From Deltaproteobacteria bacterium (lineage in GTDB: Bacteria; Desulfobacterota; Binatia; HRBIN30; JACQVA1): a stretch of 64,000 nucleotides of DNA. Position 1 is the first letter of the stretch, and each line of letters opens with the position of its first letter. The notes beneath the pieces were generated by a model. That model searched no databases. It saw only the letters and a list, made by a program, of their open reading frames with translations, and was not told where the DNA came from. Below, piece after piece: positions 8,299 through 17,098 of the stretch. Where the stretch lies: contig JACQVA010000006.1 in NCBI GenBank assembly GCA_016210005.1, positions 62,001 through 126,000 of the forward strand, written 5' to 3'. Position numbers and translations under genes: made by a program.

Positions 8299-9509
8299 CG
8301 GCATTAGCCACGCCGGCCTTCGGCCCGCTGCCAGGGCTGCGCATTCTCGACACCGGCCGCAACAACGCCGGGCCGTGGGCGGCCTCGCTGGCGGCGGATT
8401 TCGGCGCCGAGGTCATCCACGTCGAGCCGCTGCAAGGCGAGATCTACCGCTTCGATCAATCCGCTTGGGCGCAGGAAAAACGCAACCAGCGCGACCTCAC
8501 GCTCAATCTCGGCAACCCGCAAGGCCGGGAGATATTCTTGCAGCTGTGCGCGCGCGCCGACATCTGGATCGAGAGCTCCATCCCCGGCACTTACGGCCGG
8601 CTCGGGCTGACCGACGAGGCGGTCTGGAAGGTCAACCCCAAGCTGGTCATCGTCCACGTCTCCGGCTTCGGCCAGACCGGCCACCCCGACTACGTCCGGC
8701 GCGCCTCCTACGACATGATCGGCCAAGCCTTCGGCGGGCTGATGTTCATCCAGGGCCTGCCCGAGCCCAATCCGCCGATCGCCGCCAAGCCCTATTTGTG
8801 CGATTACATCACCGGTTTGTGGTCGCTGTGGTCGGCGCTGGCGGCGTACGTCAGCGCGCAACGCACCGGCAAAGGCCAGGCCATCGACATCTCCCAATAC
8901 GAGTGCATGCTGCGCATGCTCGCCGACACCGCGATCAACTATTTCCAGAACGACGAGGTCAAGCAGCGGCTGGGCAACCGCCATCCGGTGGCGGTGCCGT
9001 GGGACACCTATCAGAGCGGCGACGGCGTGTGGTTTTGCATCAACGCCGCCAGCGAGCCGTTCTCGCGCCTGTGCCGCGCCCTCGGCGTCGATCCCGACGA
9101 CGAGCGCTGGTCGCCGCAGTTCGAGAAATGTCTTTCAGGCATGCCTGGGGCAGTTGCCTTCGAGGCCGAGCTGCGCCGCTGGCTGCAGGCGCACACTGCC
9201 GCCGAGGTCGAAGCCATTCTCACCGTCGAGTACCAGGTGCCGTGCCAGCGGGTGTACAGCATCAAGGATTTAGCTGACGATCCGCATTGTGCGGCGCGGG
9301 AGAACTTCATCGAGTGGGACGATCCGGTGTGGGACCGGGTCAAGGGCGTGGGCATCATTCCGAAATTCTCGGCCACTCCGGGGCAGGTCTGGCGCGGAGC
9401 GCCGGGCCTGGGTCAGGACAATGCCGAAATCCTCGGGGCGCTCGGTTACAGCCCGGAACGGGTGGCCGAATTACGCGCGGCCGGGGTCATCGGCGAGGAC
9501 TACAGCTGA
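8295..9509 (+). CDS. CaiB/BaiF family (class III) CoA transferase
   Basis: A 404-aa class III CoA-transferase. It has an N-terminal PLPGLRILDTGRNNAGPW, the DLTLNL strand, VSGFGQTG, and the active-site Asp in ASYDMIGQAFGG (about D140), which forms the covalent aspartyl-CoA/anhydride intermediate in the family. It moves CoA between carboxylic acids without ATP. The gene overlaps the flavoenzyme stop by 4 nt and is followed 21 nt later by an acyl-CoA dehydrogenase, which fits recycling of CoA from a product acid to an incoming substrate. Confidence 0.92.
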   Translation: MTALATPAFGPLPGLRILDTGRNNAGPWAASLAADFGAEVIHVEPLQGEIYRFDQSAWAQEKRNQRDLTLNLGNPQGREIFLQLCARADIWIESSIPGTYGRLGLTDEAVWKVNPKLVIVHVSGFGQTGHPDYVRRASYDMIGQAFGGLMFIQGLPEPNPPIAAKPYLCDYITGLWSLWSALAAYVSAQRTGKGQAIDISQYECMLRMLADTAINYFQNDEVKQRLGNRHPVAVPWDTYQSGDGVWFCINAASEPFSRLCRALGVDPDDERWSPQFEKCLSGMPGAVAFEAELRRWLQAHTAAEVEAILTVEYQVPCQRVYSIKDLADDPHCAARENFIEWDDPVWDRVKGVGIIPKFSATPGQVWRGAPGLGQDNAEILGALGYSPERVAELRAAGVIGEDYS

Positions 9510-9530
9510 GGCGAGACGGAGCACGCGGGT

Positions 9531-10679
9531 ATGGATTTCGGCTTCACCCAAGAGCAAGAGCTGCTGCGTAACACCGTGCGCGACTTCATGCGCCGCGAAT
9601 GCCCGCCGCAATACGTGCGCAGCTGCGATGAGCAACACCGTTTCCCGTCGGAGCTGCGCGCCAAGATGGCGGCGCAGGGCTGGTTCGGCACCATGGTGCC
9701 GGAGGCCTACGGCGGCAGCGGCCGCGGCATCATCGACATCGCCATCATCATCGAGGAGACGGCGCGCTGGGGCATCGGCTGCGATTTCATTCCCACCGGC
9801 ATCTTCAGCGCCGAGGCGCTGTCCAAGTACGGCAGCGAGGCGCAGAAACAGAAGTACCTGCCGCGCATCGCCCGCGGCGAGGTGATCTTCGGGATTTCCT
9901 TCACCGAGCCGGAGGCCGGCACCGATTTCGCCGCCCTCACCACCAGCGCCGACGCCCGCGGCGATGAACTGGTGCTCAACGGGCACAAGATGTTCACCAG
10001 CCTGATCAATCTCGCCGACGTCATCATCGTCGCCGCCCGCACCGACAAGACGGCGAAGAAGCACAAGGGCATCTCGCTGCTGCTGCTCGACCCCAAGGCG
10101 CCCGGCGTCACCATGCGCGAGATCCCCAAACTCGGCGGCCACATCATTCCCACCTACGAGGTCTGGTACGAGAACGTGCGCGTCCCACGCGAGAACCTCC
10201 TGGGCGAGTTGAACAACGGCTGGTATCAGCTGATCGCCACCATCAACACCGAACGCGTCGGCATCTCGGCGCACAATACCGGCAGCGCCCGCGCCGCGCT
10301 CGACTACGCCGTGCAATACGTCGGCCAGCGCCAGCAGTTCGGCCAGCCGATCGGCAAGTTCCAGGCGATCCAGCACAAGCTGGCGGCCGATTACCTCGAG
10401 GTCGAAGCGGCGCGCTTGCTCACTTACAGCGCCGCCTGGTACCTCTCGCAGGGCGATAGCGTCGAAACTCACATGCAGTGCGCGCTGGCCAAGTTGAAGT
10501 CGTCCGAGATCTACAAGCAGGTGACGCTCGACGGCATGCAGGTGATGGGCGGCTACGGCTACTGCATGGAGTTCCCGATGCAGCGCTGGCTGCGCGAGGC
10601 GGTGCTGCAAACCGTCGATCTCGGCAACACCGAGGTCATGCTCTCGACCATCGCCTTTCTCATGGGGATGCCGAGGTAA
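9531..10679 (+). CDS. acyl-CoA dehydrogenase (IVD/LCAD-type catalytic Glu)
   Basis: A 382-aa acyl-CoA dehydrogenase with the FAD/substrate signature GISFTEPEAGTDFA and the FGQPIGKFQAIQ region. The Glu found in the GEGT loop of MCAD-type enzymes is absent (the loop reads VDLGNTEV). A Glu occurs in NTERVGIS (E241), where isovaleryl- and long-chain acyl-CoA dehydrogenases carry their base. It should oxidise an acyl-CoA to the 2-enoyl thioester and pass electrons to ETF. The ATG at 9531 follows the CoA-transferase gene by 21 nt. Confidence 0.93.
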   Translation: MDFGFTQEQELLRNTVRDFMRRECPPQYVRSCDEQHRFPSELRAKMAAQGWFGTMVPEAYGGSGRGIIDIAIIIEETARWGIGCDFIPTGIFSAEALSKYGSEAQKQKYLPRIARGEVIFGISFTEPEAGTDFAALTTSADARGDELVLNGHKMFTSLINLADVIIVAARTDKTAKKHKGISLLLLDPKAPGVTMREIPKLGGHIIPTYEVWYENVRVPRENLLGELNNGWYQLIATINTERVGISAHNTGSARAALDYAVQYVGQRQQFGQPIGKFQAIQHKLAADYLEVEAARLLTYSAAWYLSQGDSVETHMQCALAKLKSSEIYKQVTLDGMQVMGGYGYCMEFPMQRWLREAVLQTVDLGNTEVMLSTIAFLMGMPR

Positions 10680-10687
10680 GAGGCCCC

Positions 10688-11539
10688 ATGCCTACCGTCA
10701 CGACTGCCGGCGCAAAGCTCTACTACGAAGAGGCCGGGGCCGGCTCGGCGGTGGTGTTGGCCCACGGCGGCGGCGGCGATCTCAGCCAATGGCGCCATCA
10801 GGTCCCCGCGCTGGCAGCACACCACCGCGTGATTGCCTTCGATGCGCGCGGCCACGGCCGCTCCGCGGCGAGCACGCCACCCGGACGAATCACCGACTTC
10901 GCCGACGACATCGCCGAGTTGTTGCGTCACCTCGGCATTGCCCGCGCGCACTTGATCGGCGCCACCCTCGGCGGCGTCGCGGTGCTGGAGTTCGCCCTCG
11001 CCCGGCCCGCCGCGGTGCAAAGCCTGGTGCTGATCAGCACTGCACCCGATACCACCGAGGAGATGCGTCTGCGCTTTGAAGCTTCCGCCGAGGTGGTCGA
11101 GTCCGGCGACCTCGCCGGCTTTGCCGAAGGCTTCATCAGTTTCATCTTCTCGTCCGACTTTGCCGACAGCCATCCGGACGACCTGGCGGACTTCCGCCAG
11201 CGGCTCGAACGGATCGACCCGGCCGGCTATGCCGCCTCGATTCGCGCTCTGGGCAATCGACCTGACCTGACCCCCCGCCTCGGACAGCTGCGGGTGCCGG
11301 CGTTGATCGTGACCGGTGCCCTCGACCCGATCCCGACCTCGGCACCCGGCGCGGCGCTGCTCGCGCAGGCGTTGCCGAACGCACGCAACCAAGTCATCCC
11401 AGATGCGGCGCATCTGCCGCAGATCGAGCGGCCGGACCTCTTTAATCGCTTGGTGCTCGACTTCTTCGCCGCGGCAGAGCGGCAAGCGGCGGGCACTGCG
11501 CCGCGGCCACCCGGCGCGGGACATGAGGGAGTAGCATGA
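10688..11539 (+). CDS. alpha/beta-hydrolase fold protein with Thr at the nucleophile position
   Basis: A 283-aa alpha/beta-hydrolase. The oxyanion region LAHGGGGDLSQW and FDARGHGRS are clear, as are an acid Asp in GALDPIP (about D213) and a His in AAHLPQIERP (about H242). The nucleophile elbow, normally G-x-S-x-G, reads IGATLGG, with Thr93 at the Ser position. It may be a Thr hydrolase, a lyase-like member or a non-catalytic binder. It starts 8 nt after the dehydrogenase and its stop overlaps the next start (ATGA). Confidence 0.87.
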   Translation: MPTVTTAGAKLYYEEAGAGSAVVLAHGGGGDLSQWRHQVPALAAHHRVIAFDARGHGRSAASTPPGRITDFADDIAELLRHLGIARAHLIGATLGGVAVLEFALARPAAVQSLVLISTAPDTTEEMRLRFEASAEVVESGDLAGFAEGFISFIFSSDFADSHPDDLADFRQRLERIDPAGYAASIRALGNRPDLTPRLGQLRVPALIVTGALDPIPTSAPGAALLAQALPNARNQVIPDAAHLPQIERPDLFNRLVLDFFAAAERQAAGTAPRPPGAGHEGVA

Positions 11540-12993
11540 ACCCTTCGCGCGGCATTCACAGCATTCGCGACCAGTACGACGTCGTGGTCGTCGGCGGCGG
11601 CCCCGGCGGGCTGGCCACGGCGGCCCTGCTCTGTCAGGGCGGCATGCGGCCGCTAGTGGTTGAGCAAAAGCCGACGCTCGGCGGCCGTTATCGCGCCATC
11701 GAGTTTGCCGGCTGCCGTGTGGACATCGCCGAGCACCTGCTCACCGGCATGGTCAACGACATCGACGACGCCTACGCCAAACAGGTGTTCGACAAACTCG
11801 GGCTGGCGCTGGCGCAGAAGGAGATCAAGTGGGTGATGGGCTTGGTCGGCCGCAGCGGCGGGCCCGCTATCGACTTCTTCTCGATGGATCGCACCAAGGG
11901 GGTCGAGAACTTCTTCGACTTCTTTTCGTTCGCCGCCGGTATGCCGCTGGGCGAGCTCGAGAAAGCGGAGATGTCGCGCATCTTCCATCTCATGGCCGAC
12001 ATGTCGCCCGAGGCCTGCCGTAAGCAAGTGCACATGAGCTTTGCGGAGTGGCTCGACCGGCACGTGCAGAATCCCGTCGTCCACATGGTGCTGGCAGGCG
12101 TGACCGGGCCGCTGCAAGGCAGCACCGCCGACAAGGTCAACATCGGCCAGATGGCCAATATCTTCGGCTCCTTCCCGCGCATCGGTGCCGTCCCGTTCTG
12201 GTATCCGGCCAACGGCATTCTGGCCGACACCATCATCGCGCCGCTGGCCACCTACATTCGGGCTCACGGCGGCGACGTCGTCTGCGGGGTGAAGGCGCGC
12301 CGGGTGCTGTTCGACGGCCACAAGGTCAGCGGCGTCTGGATGCGGGACGAAGACGAGATGCTGCGCGAGGTGCAAACGCCGCGGGTGGTGGTAGCCTATC
12401 CGATCCAGTTTGCCGTCGGCTTTCGCCGCTTGATTCCCGACGAGATGCTCACCCCGGAGGGCCGCGCCTCGATCGCCCAGCTGCGCGAGCTGTCGCATGA
12501 AGACCTGACCGTCTTCTATCTGCTGCGCGAGCGGGTCATTCCCGAGGACTACTACGGCTGGATCCACCTCTTCGACGCGGCCGAAGGGCAGCCCAACTAC
12601 GTCGGCGACTGGATCTTGGGGGACATGATCAACGCCAAGGTGCCGACGGGAAAACAGCTCGTCGGCAACTACATCACGGCCAACTTCGAAGGCACCCAGT
12701 TCGGCCTCGATGCCTCACCCGCGATGGTGCGCAAAGCCATCAATAAGTGGGAAGCCGCGGTGGAGAAGGTGTTCCCGGACTTCACCCGCCAAGTCGAAGC
12801 GCGGGTGTACAATCTCCAACTCAACTGGGGCCGCTACTCGTACTCGGTCATGCCGCGGGAATTGTCGGTGCGGGCGCTCGGGGTCGAAGGCCTGTATTTC
12901 GCCGGCGATTCGATTCTGTCCGTCAGCAGTCTGGCTTCCGACAAGGTTTACGACGTCGCCCTGCAGTGCGCCGAGGCGGTGTTGAACCACTAA
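11536..12993 (+). CDS. FAD-dependent oxidoreductase, phytoene desaturase/amine oxidase-like
   Basis: A 485-aa flavoprotein. The N-terminal dinucleotide motif VVVVGGGPGGLATAALL is followed by a second glycine motif (PTLGGRY). The C-terminal FAD closure is YFAGDSILSVSSLASDK. This architecture is shared by carotenoid desaturases, retinol saturase and related isoprenoid or steroid oxidoreductases. No carotenoid synthase (crtB/crtE) is nearby, so a catabolic or pigment role cannot be decided. The gene overlaps the hydrolase stop by 4 nt and precedes the first DUF1329 gene by 17 nt. A second, different member lies at 20213-21826. Confidence 0.82.
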   Translation: MNPSRGIHSIRDQYDVVVVGGGPGGLATAALLCQGGMRPLVVEQKPTLGGRYRAIEFAGCRVDIAEHLLTGMVNDIDDAYAKQVFDKLGLALAQKEIKWVMGLVGRSGGPAIDFFSMDRTKGVENFFDFFSFAAGMPLGELEKAEMSRIFHLMADMSPEACRKQVHMSFAEWLDRHVQNPVVHMVLAGVTGPLQGSTADKVNIGQMANIFGSFPRIGAVPFWYPANGILADTIIAPLATYIRAHGGDVVCGVKARRVLFDGHKVSGVWMRDEDEMLREVQTPRVVVAYPIQFAVGFRRLIPDEMLTPEGRASIAQLRELSHEDLTVFYLLRERVIPEDYYGWIHLFDAAEGQPNYVGDWILGDMINAKVPTGKQLVGNYITANFEGTQFGLDASPAMVRKAINKWEAAVEKVFPDFTRQVEARVYNLQLNWGRYSYSVMPRELSVRALGVEGLYFAGDSILSVSSLASDKVYDVALQCAEAVLNH

Positions 12994-13010
12994 GTGCGAG
13001 GAGAATCGCG

Positions 13011-14318
13011 ATGCCGCTCATCAGAATCATCTGCCTGGCCGCAGTGCTGACCGCGACGCCGGCGCTGGCCGAGACGCTGCAGCCCGGCATGGTGCTGGAC
13101 GAGAAGACCTGGCAGCTCGCCGCCGATCTCTTACCGCCGGAGATTCTGGATCACTACAAGCGCGGCGAGTACCGCAACCCGGTGGCGGAATGGCCGGACG
13201 GTGCGGTCAACCTCGGCCCCGACTACGCCAGCGCCACCGCGGCCAACGCCGGGCGCTTCGAGGTCAGTCCTGCCGGCGGCATCATCGAGAAGGGCAGCGG
13301 CCAGCGGCCGGCGGCGATTTACGGCTTTCCGTTCCCCGAGATTGCGCCCAATGATCCCCAGGCCGGCATCAAGGTGCTGTGGAACTACTACTACGGCTAC
13401 TGGTCCAACGGCAGCCGCCGCAACGTCACCGACGTCCTCTGGCTCGGCCGTTCGCGTCTTGATCGCACCGCGATGATTGACGTCTGTTTCGCGCAGTACG
13501 ACGGCCAGCCGCCCGACGACCGCCCGAAGAGCAATCCCAACGAGGTGTTGCAGCAGTTCCTCGCCGCCACCCTGCGGCCGGCGGATCTGCAAGGCACCAC
13601 CTCGCTCACCTGGCGCTACCGCGCGGCCGACAAGCGTGACTCCAACTGGGCCTACGTTCCCGCCTTGCGCCGAGTGCGCCAGGTGTCGCCGGCAAATCGC
13701 TCCGACGGTTTCCTCGGCTCCGATATGAGCCAGGACGACGGCCCCTTCTTCGACGGCAAGCCGGAGGACTTCGTCTGGACGCTGGTCGGCGAACGCCAGA
13801 CACTGCGCCTCGCCGATCCTTACAGCCTCAAGGGCGAATTCACCTACCAGCCACTGCCCGGCGGCGGCTGGCGCGTGCCCTTCAAGGCGCTGCCGATGGT
13901 GGGCGTGCAACAGGCGGACTGGAGCGGCCTGGCTTGGGCGCCGCTCAACTTCGTGCTGGTGCAACGCCCGATGTGGGTCATCGAAGGTGTGCCGCGCGAC
14001 CAGTACTACCTCTTCGGCAAGATTCAGCTGTACATCGACAAGGAGAACTTCCGCGGCGCGTGGAGCCGCAAGTTCAACTGGGCCGGCGAATTGGTCACCA
14101 CTTATCAGGTCGGCGCTTACGTCAACGGCAGCCCCGACGGCAAGCACTATATCTGGGGCCACGCGCTCTACTACCAAGTGGCCGAGAACTTCAAGCAGGG
14201 GCGCGCTACCTATGCCGGCGCACCGCCGCCGCAAATGCACGACGCGGCCAACGACTTTTTCGTTTCCTACGACTCGGAGTTCTTCAGCTACCAGTCGCTG
14301 GTCCGCTTTGGAAAGTAA
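13011..14318 (+). CDS. exported DUF1329 family protein, copy 1
   Basis: 435 aa with an N-terminal signal peptide (hydrophobic core ICLAAVLTATPALA, cleavage probably after ALA), then a DUF1329 body. The repeated landmarks SDGFLGSDMSQDDGPFFDGKPEDF and the LFGKIQLYID strand also occur in copy 2 at 15761-17071. DUF1329 belongs to a LolB/LppX-like beta fold and is found next to hydrocarbon, steroid and lipid catabolic genes. A role in binding or passing hydrophobic substrate in the periplasm or outer membrane is plausible but unproven. The start has a GAGGAG site. Confidence 0.88.
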   Translation: MPLIRIICLAAVLTATPALAETLQPGMVLDEKTWQLAADLLPPEILDHYKRGEYRNPVAEWPDGAVNLGPDYASATAANAGRFEVSPAGGIIEKGSGQRPAAIYGFPFPEIAPNDPQAGIKVLWNYYYGYWSNGSRRNVTDVLWLGRSRLDRTAMIDVCFAQYDGQPPDDRPKSNPNEVLQQFLAATLRPADLQGTTSLTWRYRAADKRDSNWAYVPALRRVRQVSPANRSDGFLGSDMSQDDGPFFDGKPEDFVWTLVGERQTLRLADPYSLKGEFTYQPLPGGGWRVPFKALPMVGVQQADWSGLAWAPLNFVLVQRPMWVIEGVPRDQYYLFGKIQLYIDKENFRGAWSRKFNWAGELVTTYQVGAYVNGSPDGKHYIWGHALYYQVAENFKQGRATYAGAPPPQMHDAANDFFVSYDSEFFSYQSLVRFGK

Positions 14319-14361
14319 CGCGGGCGTCGCCAGGCCCCAATGCCAACTTAGGGAGGTGAGT

Positions 14362-15747
14362 ATGAAAACGGCCGTGCAGTTACGAGGGCGCGAACGAGTC
14401 GCCGCCTTACAAGCGCAGTTTCCCACCATCCCGCGGGCGATCGTGATCAAGACCGACGTTCTGCGCGAAGGCATCCAGCCCAACGAGTTGTTGCCGCGCG
14501 TCGGCCCGCACGCCTTCCCTCACTTCCTGGTGTGGAACTCCGATCACGTGTGGAACCCGGCGGTGCAAGCCGGCAGCGAGGTCAAGGCGATTCCGTGGAA
14601 CTTCATCCTGGACGACGGACACGCGCCGGTGGTCTGCCGGCTCGATTCCGCCAGCCCCTACGAGATCCGCCTCACCGAAGCCAAGGGTTTCGTGCTCTTT
14701 CGCGACGGCCAAGCGATCGAGCCGGTGCGCTTCGAGCGCGGCGCGCGCTGGATCTTCGACACCACCTCCGACGGTACCATGAACGGATCGGTGTTCCTGT
14801 CGTGGACGCGCGAGGCCTTGCTCGGCGCAGCGCTGCGCTACTGCGAGTACACCAAGTCCGGCGACCAATGCCGCTACTGCTGCCTCGATGCCGAAGCCAG
14901 CCGCTTCAGCGAGTTGGGCTTCAAGCTCGATATGGCGGTCAAGCCGGCCAATGCCGCCGAAGCCTACCGCGCCGCGGTGATCGAAACCGGCAGCATCCGC
15001 CAGGTGTCATTCACCGGCGGCAGCTTGCTGAACACCAACAAGGAAATGGAGAAATACATCGCGCTGTACGCCGCCCTGCGCGACGTGCGCGACGAACTCA
15101 AGGCCGACACCCAGTTCTACGCCTGTGTCACCGCCCCGCCCGATCGTGAGATCCTGACGCGCTTGCACGATGCCGGCTTGTACCACATCGCCCCCAACAT
15201 GGACTGCTGGGAGGAAAAGCTCTGGCCCGTCATCGTTCCGGGAAAGCACAAGTTCGTCGGCCGCCAGTACTGGATCGACTCGTTGCTCATGTGCCTGGAG
15301 GTTTACGGCGCCGGCATGGTAGGAAGCGCCTTCGTGGTCGGGCCCGAAATGGTGCAACCGTATGGCTTCAAAGACCTCGATCAAGGCCTGGCCTCGTGGA
15401 CCGGCTGCTTCGAGTGGTGCACGCAACACAAGATCGTACCCATGCTGATCCCGTGGCAAAAGGAAGTCGGCTCTCCTTGGGAGCACGAGGTGCCGCCGCC
15501 GGCCGAATACACCCTGGCTGTGTTCGCCGAGCGCCACCGCTGCATGGAAGCTGCCGGCCTGTACGGGATCATGGATCACAACTACTTCATGGGCCAGGCG
15601 TGGGATACCAACGCGGACTTCCGGCGGCTCGCCCACGGCTGCTCGTGCGCCAACTGCGCCCCGCCGCCGTACGGGCCCGAGCGCTACGTCGATCCGGCCG
15701 AGTTCCAGGCCGGGGCTGTTGCCGGCGCGCAACCCACCGCGCTGTGA
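14362..15747 (+). CDS. radical SAM family protein with CX8CX2C motif
   Basis: A 461-aa cytosolic protein without a signal peptide. The candidate radical SAM 4Fe-4S site is C161-x8-C170-x2-C173 (YCEYTKSGDQCRYCCLD), longer than the usual CX3CX2C. After it comes VSFTGGSLLN, which resembles the GGE-type SAM-binding motif. A C-terminal C427-x-C429-x2-C432 group could hold an auxiliary cluster. The first 150 residues match nothing I recognise. A strong GGGAGGTGAG ribosome site precedes the ATG. It sits exactly between two exported DUF1329 paralogues, 43 nt after the first and 13 nt before the second. Reaction unknown. Confidence 0.75.
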   Translation: MKTAVQLRGRERVAALQAQFPTIPRAIVIKTDVLREGIQPNELLPRVGPHAFPHFLVWNSDHVWNPAVQAGSEVKAIPWNFILDDGHAPVVCRLDSASPYEIRLTEAKGFVLFRDGQAIEPVRFERGARWIFDTTSDGTMNGSVFLSWTREALLGAALRYCEYTKSGDQCRYCCLDAEASRFSELGFKLDMAVKPANAAEAYRAAVIETGSIRQVSFTGGSLLNTNKEMEKYIALYAALRDVRDELKADTQFYACVTAPPDREILTRLHDAGLYHIAPNMDCWEEKLWPVIVPGKHKFVGRQYWIDSLLMCLEVYGAGMVGSAFVVGPEMVQPYGFKDLDQGLASWTGCFEWCTQHKIVPMLIPWQKEVGSPWEHEVPPPAEYTLAVFAERHRCMEAAGLYGIMDHNYFMGQAWDTNADFRRLAHGCSCANCAPPPYGPERYVDPAEFQAGAVAGAQPTAL

Positions 15748-15760
15748 GAAAGGAGCCTCC

Positions 15761-17071
15761 ATGAAGCGTACGGCAACACTGTGGTTCTTGGCCACGCTGG
15801 TCGCGACCAGCACCGTTCGGGCGCAGGAGTTGAAGCCGGGCGATACCCTGTCGCAGCAGAACTGGCAACTCGCCAAGGATCTGCTGCCCCCGGAGATCCT
15901 GCGCCACTACGAGCGCGGCGAATACGTCAGCCCGATCCTGGCCTGGGAGAACGGCCGCCAGAAGTGGAGCGCCGACTTCCTCGAGGCGACCGCGCGCAAC
16001 GCCACCGAGTTGGCTCTCGACGCCAAGGGCAGCATCGTCGACAAGGCCACCGGCAAGCGGCCGGCTTACATGCGCGGCTTCCCGTTCCCCAACGTGACCG
16101 CCGATGATCCCCAGGCGGCGTTGAAAATCCTGTGGAACCACTACCTCTACTGGTGGAACAACGGCAACCTGCGAAACTACGTCGAGATCAATTGGGTATC
16201 AAGTAAAGGCGTAGAACGAAAAGCCACACAGGACGTGTACTTCCTCTATTACCAGGGCCAGCCGCGCCAGTACATCCCCACAAGTAACCCAGATGACTTG
16301 CTCACCCAGCTCTTGGCCACCACCGTGAAACCCGCCGACCTCAACGGCACCGCCGCGTTGAGCTGGCGCTACCGCGATCCCGAAAAGCGCGACTCCTCCT
16401 GGGCCTACGTGCCCGCTCTGCGGCGCGTGCGCGCGGTCTCGCCCACCAACCGCTCCGATGGCTTCCTCGGCTCCGACATGAGTCAGGACGACGGCCCCTT
16501 CTTCGACGGCAAGCCGGAGGACTTCAACTGGAAGCTGGCCGGGGAACAGGATATCCTGCGCCTGACTGATCCCTACAGTCTCGACGGCGAGCAGCACCGG
16601 GTGCAACTGCCCAGCGGCGGGTGGCGCGGCATATGGAAGAAGGTTCCCATGGTCGGGTTTCAGGACCCAAGCTGGCAAGGGTCGCCTTGGGCGCCTCTGG
16701 GCACCGCCCTGGCGCGCCGCCGCTGCTGGGTCATCGAGGCGGTGCCGAAGGACACCTACTATCTGTTCGGCAAGATCCAGCTTTACATCGATAAGGAGAC
16801 TTATCACGGCGCCTACAACCGCAAGTTCAACTGGAGCGGCGAGTTGGTCAATATCTACGTGGTGTTTGCCGATCTGAACGGAAGCTCGGGCGGTGACGGC
16901 GACTATTACGGGGCCGGGAACATCGTCTACCAAGGCGCCGAGAACCTCAAGCTCAGCCGCGCCACCGTGATCACCGCGCCGCCGGATCAAGCCGATCCGC
17001 CTAACGATCGCCGCATCAAGCTCGACCCCCAGTTCTTCAGCGCCCAGTCGCTGGTGCGGGCCGGGAAGTGA
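15761..17071 (+). CDS. exported DUF1329 family protein, copy 2
   Basis: 436 aa with a signal peptide (LWFLATLVATSTVRA) and the same DUF1329 landmarks as copy 1 (LLPPEIL, NRSDGFLGSDMSQDDG, FGKIQLYID, RKFNW). The two proteins are clearly paralogous along their whole length but diverged, so this is an old duplication. An AAAGGAG site precedes the start. As with copy 1, family knowledge points to an envelope protein binding something hydrophobic. A short segment near 16195-16235 (AAGTAAAGGCGTAGAACGAAAAG) is AT-richer than its surroundings but stays in frame. Confidence 0.88.
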   Translation: MKRTATLWFLATLVATSTVRAQELKPGDTLSQQNWQLAKDLLPPEILRHYERGEYVSPILAWENGRQKWSADFLEATARNATELALDAKGSIVDKATGKRPAYMRGFPFPNVTADDPQAALKILWNHYLYWWNNGNLRNYVEINWVSSKGVERKATQDVYFLYYQGQPRQYIPTSNPDDLLTQLLATTVKPADLNGTAALSWRYRDPEKRDSSWAYVPALRRVRAVSPTNRSDGFLGSDMSQDDGPFFDGKPEDFNWKLAGEQDILRLTDPYSLDGEQHRVQLPSGGWRGIWKKVPMVGFQDPSWQGSPWAPLGTALARRRCWVIEAVPKDTYYLFGKIQLYIDKETYHGAYNRKFNWSGELVNIYVVFADLNGSSGGDGDYYGAGNIVYQGAENLKLSRATVITAPPDQADPPNDRRIKLDPQFFSAQSLVRAGK

Positions 17072-17098
17072 CGGCATGGCTGAGCGGAGGAGCGGCTG

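Noticed and set aside
16190-16240. Frameshift or insertion in DUF1329 copy 2
   Set aside because: A local AT-rich patch is visible but the frame continues and downstream motifs align with copy 1.
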